This document shows, piece by piece, positions 6,302 to 8,992 of a DNA stretch of 8,992 nt. Where the stretch lies: NCBI GenBank assembly GCA_964614605.1, contig CAZTLU010000061.1, positions 1-8,992 on the forward strand, given 5' to 3'. Every line of letters begins with the position of its first letter. Positions within the stretch are counted from its first letter, which is position 1. Origin of the DNA: Fimenecus sp964614605 (lineage in GTDB: Bacteria > Bacillota > Clostridia > Oscillospirales > Acutalibacteraceae). The translations under genes and the position numbers were made by a program. The notes below the pieces were generated by a model. The model worked only from the letters and a program-made list of their open reading frames with translations, was not told the origin of the DNA and made no database searches.

Positions 6302-6601
6302 ATGAGCAATACTTGCGAATGTTGTAAGACAAAAATCCGTAGTGAAGAAGAATATAAGGCACTAATCAATCGACTTAACCGTATTGAAGGTCAAATCCGC
6401 GGAATCAAGGGTATGGTTGAGAAAAATGCCTATTGCACGGACATAATAGTACAGGTGTCAGCCGTGAATGCGGCACTCAATGCTTTCAATAAAGAATTAC
6501 TTTCAAATCATATAAAAACCTGCGTTGCCGACGACATCAAGGCAGGCAAAACCGAAACTGTTGACGATTTGCTTGCAACCTTGCAAAAGCTTATGAAGTA
6601 G
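6302..6601 (+). CDS. csoR: Copper-sensing repressor, CsoR/FrmR (DUF156) family
   Basis: This 99-residue all-helical repressor should bind the operator in its own promoter and release it when Cu(I) is bound. The Cu(I) ligands are visible with exact family spacing: C45, H70 and C74 (C-x24-H-x3-C, as in the CsoR of Mycobacterium tuberculosis), with a tyrosine (Y44) just before C45. The core RLNRIEGQIRGIKGMVE (24-40) is the conserved first helix of the family. The N-terminus has three extra cysteines at 5, 7 and 8 (TCECC), outside the usual metal site. GGAAG (6290-6294) lies 7 nt before the ATG at 6302; an in-frame TTG at 6281 is at the predicted transcription start and is not used. copA follows after 8 bp. 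Ni/Co (RcnR) or formaldehyde (FrmR) sensing is less likely given the ligand set and the copA neighbour. Confidence 0.93.
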   Translation: MSNTCECCKTKIRSEEEYKALINRLNRIEGQIRGIKGMVEKNAYCTDIIVQVSAVNAALNAFNKELLSNHIKTCVADDIKAGKTETVDDLLATLQKLMK

Positions 6602-6609
6602 GTGAAATT

Positions 6610-8925
6610 ATGACGCAATATAATGTTACGGGTATGAGCTGTGCCGCCTGCGTTTCGCGAGTTGAAAAAGCCGTTAATGCNNNNNNNNNNNNNNNNNNNN
6701 NNNNNNNNNNNNNNNNNNNNNNNNNNNNNNNNNNNNNNNNNNNNNNNNNNNNNNNNNNNNNNNNNNNNNNNNNNNNNNNNTTGCCCGAAATTTTATCAAG
6801 CAACCCACTTGCAATCGGCATTTTGCAGTTGCTTTTGACCGCAATCATAATGGTAATCAACCAAAAATTCTTTATTAACGGATTTAAAGGTCTTTTGCAC
6901 AAATCACCCAATATGGATACCCTTGTAGCTCTCGGCTCGGGTGCGTCATTCGTTTATAGCGTGTATGCACTTTTCAAAATGACTGCAGTAAGTGCCGATA
7001 TGGCTCATCATTGGTTGCACGAGTTCTATTTTGAATCTGCCGCAATGATTTTGACACTTATTACCGTTGGTAAGATGCTTGAAGCTCGTTCAAAGGGCAA
7101 AACCACGGACGCACTTAAAGGTCTTATGAAATTGGCTCCCAAAACGGCGGTAATTCTCAAAAACGGCGTTGAAACCGAAGTGCCAATCGACCAAGTGCAA
7201 AAAGGTGATATATTCGTTGTGCGCCCAGGTGAACAGATTTCTGTTGACGGTGTAATTCTCGATGGCTCAACTGCCGTTGATGAATCCGCGCTCACGGGTG
7301 AGAGTATTCCGGTTGATAAATCGGCAGGGGACAGAGTATCCGCCGCAACGCTCAATCAATCGGGATTTATAAAATGTGAAGCCTTGCGTGTGGGAGAAGA
7401 TACAACTCTTTCACAGATTATCAAAATGGTTAGTGACGCCGCTTCCACAAAAGCACCAATCGCGAAAATTGCCGATAAGGTGTCGGGTATATTCGTGCCC
7501 GCCGTAATCACAATCGCGGTAATCACAATTATTGTATGGCTCATTATGGGACAAACTGTAGGCTTCGCTTTGGCTCGCGGTATTTCGGTGCTTGTAATCA
7601 GCTGTCCCTGCGCCTTGGGGCTTGCAACTCCCGTTGCCATTATGGTAGGTAACGGAGTGGGCGCTAAAAACGGAATTCTCTTTAAAACTGCCGTATCGCT
7701 TGAAGAAACAGGCAGAGTAAATACCGTTGTACTCGACAAAACGGGCACAATAACTCTTGGTCAACCAAAGGTTACTGATATAATCTCCGCAGAAAATATC
7801 AGCGAAGAACAGCTTTTGAGCCTTGCATATTCCCTTGAAATCAAGAGCGAGCATCCGCTTGCAAAGGCGATTACCCAAAAGGGCGAAGAAATGAGCCTTA
7901 CACTCACAGATGTGCAGAATTTTAAAGCACTTTCAGGTAACGGCATTACCGCAGAAATAAACGGTAAAACTCTTTTCGGCGGTAGCCTTAAATTCATAAG
8001 TGAGCAAATCACGGTTGACGAAAACACAGTTAAAACCGCCGAAAAGCTTGCCGACGAGGGTAAAACACCCTTGCTTTTCAGCATAGAAAACAAACTTCTG
8101 GGCATAATTGCAGTAGCCGATGTGATTAAAGAGGACAGCCCCGAAGCCATAAAAGAGCTTCAGAATATGGGTATCCGAGTGGTAATGCTCACGGGCGACA
8201 ACGAAAAAACCGCCAACGCAATCGGTAAAATCGCAGGCGTTGACGAGGTTATTGCAGGCGTTCTGCCCGACGGCAAAGAAGCAGTTATTCGTAAACTAAA
8301 AGACAACGGCAAGGTCGCAATGGTGGGCGACGGCATAAACGATGCCCCCGCACTCACCAGAGCAGATATAGGCATTGCAATCGGTGCCGGTACGGACATC
8401 GCAATCGACGCGGCTGACATAGTTCTTATGAAAAGCCGACTTTCAGATGTGCCCGCCGCAATCAGACTCAGCCGTGCGACACTTCGTAATATCCACGAAA
8501 ATCTTTTCTGGGCATTTTTCTATAACATAATAGGAATTCCCCTTGCCGCAGGTGCATTCATAAGCCTTTTCGGTTGGGAACTCAACCCAATGTTCGGGGC
8601 GGCGGCAATGAGCCTTTCCTCATTTTGTGTAGTATCAAATGCGTTACGGCTTAACTTCAAGGACATCCGCAATGCGAAAAAAGATAAAAAAATAAAATCT
8701 AAAATAAAGGAGCAAAAAACAATGGAAATCACAATGAAAATCGAAGGCATGATGTGCCCTCACTGCGAAGCAAATGTTAAGAAAACTCTTGAGGAGTTTG
8801 CCGAAGTTCGTGAAGCAGTTGTAAGCCATAAAGACGGTACTGCAATTGTAACTCTCGACGCAGATTTGGGTGTAGCAACCCTCAAAAAAGCAGTTGAAGA
8901 TAAAGGATACAAGGTAATTGAATAA
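6610..8925 (+). CDS. copA: Cu(I)-exporting P1B-type ATPase with N- and C-terminal HMA domains (contains an assembly gap)
   Basis: CopA uses ATP to pump Cu(I) out across the cytoplasmic membrane. The N-terminus starts a heavy-metal-associated domain with GMSCAAC (CxxC at 6640-6651). A 100-N gap then removes the rest of that domain and the first membrane helix. After the gap come membrane helices, the actuator TGES (7294-7305), the CPC metal-site motif (7603-7611), the phosphorylation motif DKTGT (7735-7749), SEHPLAKA of the nucleotide domain, and GDGINDAPAL (from 8326). The later copper-site residues are present: YN (8521-8526) and MSLSS (from 8608). A lysine-rich linker leads to a second HMA domain with MMCPHC (CxxC at 8755-8766). 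The nominal 771 codons include 33 unknown ones; full-length relatives are longer between CAAC and the first intact helix. AGGTG (6600-6604) lies 5 nt before the ATG, 8 bp after csoR. Frame agreement across the gap has a one-in-three chance of arising by accident. An in-frame ribosome site precedes the last domain. Confidence 0.93.
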   Translation: MTQYNVTGMSCAACVSRVEKAVNXXXXXXXXXXXXXXXXXXXXXXXXXXXXXXXXXXLPEILSSNPLAIGILQLLLTAIIMVINQKFFINGFKGLLHKSPNMDTLVALGSGASFVYSVYALFKMTAVSADMAHHWLHEFYFESAAMILTLITVGKMLEARSKGKTTDALKGLMKLAPKTAVILKNGVETEVPIDQVQKGDIFVVRPGEQISVDGVILDGSTAVDESALTGESIPVDKSAGDRVSAATLNQSGFIKCEALRVGEDTTLSQIIKMVSDAASTKAPIAKIADKVSGIFVPAVITIAVITIIVWLIMGQTVGFALARGISVLVISCPCALGLATPVAIMVGNGVGAKNGILFKTAVSLEETGRVNTVVLDKTGTITLGQPKVTDIISAENISEEQLLSLAYSLEIKSEHPLAKAITQKGEEMSLTLTDVQNFKALSGNGITAEINGKTLFGGSLKFISEQITVDENTVKTAEKLADEGKTPLLFSIENKLLGIIAVADVIKEDSPEAIKELQNMGIRVVMLTGDNEKTANAIGKIAGVDEVIAGVLPDGKEAVIRKLKDNGKVAMVGDGINDAPALTRADIGIAIGAGTDIAIDAADIVLMKSRLSDVPAAIRLSRATLRNIHENLFWAFFYNIIGIPLAAGAFISLFGWELNPMFGAAAMSLSSFCVVSNALRLNFKDIRNAKKDKKIKSKIKEQKTMEITMKIEGMMCPHCEANVKKTLEEFAEVREAVVSHKDGTAIVTLDADLGVATLKKAVEDKGYKVIE
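6681..6780. other. Assembly gap of 100 Ns inside copA
   Basis: Exactly 100 Ns, the usual placeholder for a scaffold gap of unknown size. It begins inside the N-terminal HMA domain at codon 24 and ends just before a membrane segment. The true length is unlikely to be 100 bp, because 33 codons cannot hold the remaining HMA domain, linker and first membrane helix. Confidence 0.98.
8722..8925 (+). other. copZ: Possible internally initiated CopZ-like copper chaperone (in frame within copA)
   Basis: ATG at 8722 lies in the copA frame, 9 nt after AAAGGAG (8706-8712), a good ribosome site inside the linker codons. Translation from here would give a 67-residue HMA protein beginning MEITMKIEGMMCPHCEANV, with CxxC at residues 12-15. 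That is the length of free-standing CopZ/Atx1-type chaperones, which carry Cu(I) to CopA or CsoR. Both other frames stop just upstream (TAA at 8693-8695 and 8700-8702), as expected if copA once ended there and copZ followed. Whether it is made separately cannot be told from sequence; the longer fused reading is certain as an open frame. Confidence 0.45.
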
Positions 8926-8926
8926 T

Positions 8927-8952
8927 AAAAAGCCTCCCTTGTCAAAGGGAGG
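8927..8952 (-). terminator. Possible terminator for leftward transcription from the right flank
   Basis: On the minus strand the hairpin CCTCCCTT-TGAC-AAGGGAGG (8952-8933) is followed by C and five Ts (8931-8927). This is the form of a Rho-independent terminator for a minus-strand gene lying beyond the right edge. No such gene is visible within the window, so the role depends on what lies to the right. Confidence 0.4.
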
Positions 8953-8980
8953 GGGACCGCGGAACGCGGTGGAGGGATTC
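8932..8980 (+). repeat. Two-hairpin palindromic repeat, unit 3
   Basis: Hairpin A is CCTCCCTT-GTCA-AAGGGAGG (8933-8952), 8 bp perfect. Hairpin B is ACCGCG-GAA-CGCGGT (8956-8970), 6 bp perfect. The tail is GGAGGGATTC (8971-8980). The order of parts, the GAA loop of hairpin B and the G-rich tail match unit 1, while the stem sequences differ. It begins 6 bp after the copA stop. No T-run follows on the plus strand, so its role as a copA terminator is doubtful; it may protect the transcript 3' end. Confidence 0.75.
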
Positions 8981-8992
8981 AATTCCTTAAAA

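Noticed and set aside
8677..8683. A-AAA-AAG slippery heptamer for -1 frameshifting in copA
   Set aside because: The reading phase is wrong: zero-frame codons are 8677-8679 and 8680-8682, not 8678-8680 and 8681-8683. The A7 run at 8686-8692 is the better slip candidate.
8644..8982. Minus-strand frame of 112 codons over the copA end
   Set aside because: It begins within repeat unit 3 and runs antisense to the C-terminal HMA domain, which has clear family motifs.

Overview
The window looks like low-GC Firmicutes DNA, most likely a gut Clostridia/Oscillospiraceae-type genome or metagenome-assembled contig. The pointers are A+T-rich intergenic DNA, strong GGAGG ribosome binding sites, TTGACA/TATAAT-type promoters, the protein families present, and short G/C-rich palindromic repeats of a kind I associate with gut clostridia. 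A run of exactly 100 Ns (6681-6780) shows that the sequence is a draft scaffold.

Layout. (1) Positions 1-1277, minus strand: a radical SAM protein whose 3' end runs off the left edge. It has its own promoter (1327-1355). (2) Positions 1278-1808: a divergent intergenic region. A 277-bp MITE-like element with 23-bp terminal inverted repeats and an internal long stem-loop (1394-1670) lies between the two outward-facing promoters. (3) Positions 1809-6122, plus strand: a tight four-gene operon. It holds two M16-type peptidase homologues (ymfF-like without a zinc motif, ymfH-like with HxxEH), then lgt (prolipoprotein diacylglyceryl transferase), then folD (methylene-THF dehydrogenase/cyclohydrolase). 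Gaps are 1 bp, 13 bp and an 8-bp overlap. (4) Positions 6137-6242: two oppositely oriented palindromic repeat units. The second supplies a hairpin plus T-run that can serve as terminator. (5) Positions 6248-8925, plus strand: a self-contained copper-response operon. A perfect-consensus promoter has a CsoR-type palindrome in its spacer, followed by csoR and copA; copA ends in a C-terminal HMA (CopZ-like) domain. (6) Positions 8932-8980: a third repeat unit of the same architecture.

How the parts work together. In the copper operon, CsoR should bind the operator between -35 and -10 and release it on binding Cu(I). This would switch on both the regulator and the Cu(I)-exporting P-type ATPase. 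The C-terminal HMA domain of CopA has its own Shine-Dalgarno sequence and in-frame ATG, so the operon may also yield a free CopZ-like chaperone. The ymfF/ymfH-lgt-folD operon mixes functions (EF-P-modification-associated peptidase homologues, lipoprotein lipidation, one-carbon metabolism) and looks like a housekeeping cluster.

The most interesting signals are the copA/copZ junction, the repeat family with varying but paired stems, and the palindromic element between the divergent promoters. I found no CRISPR array, tRNA, rRNA, transposase or phage gene.
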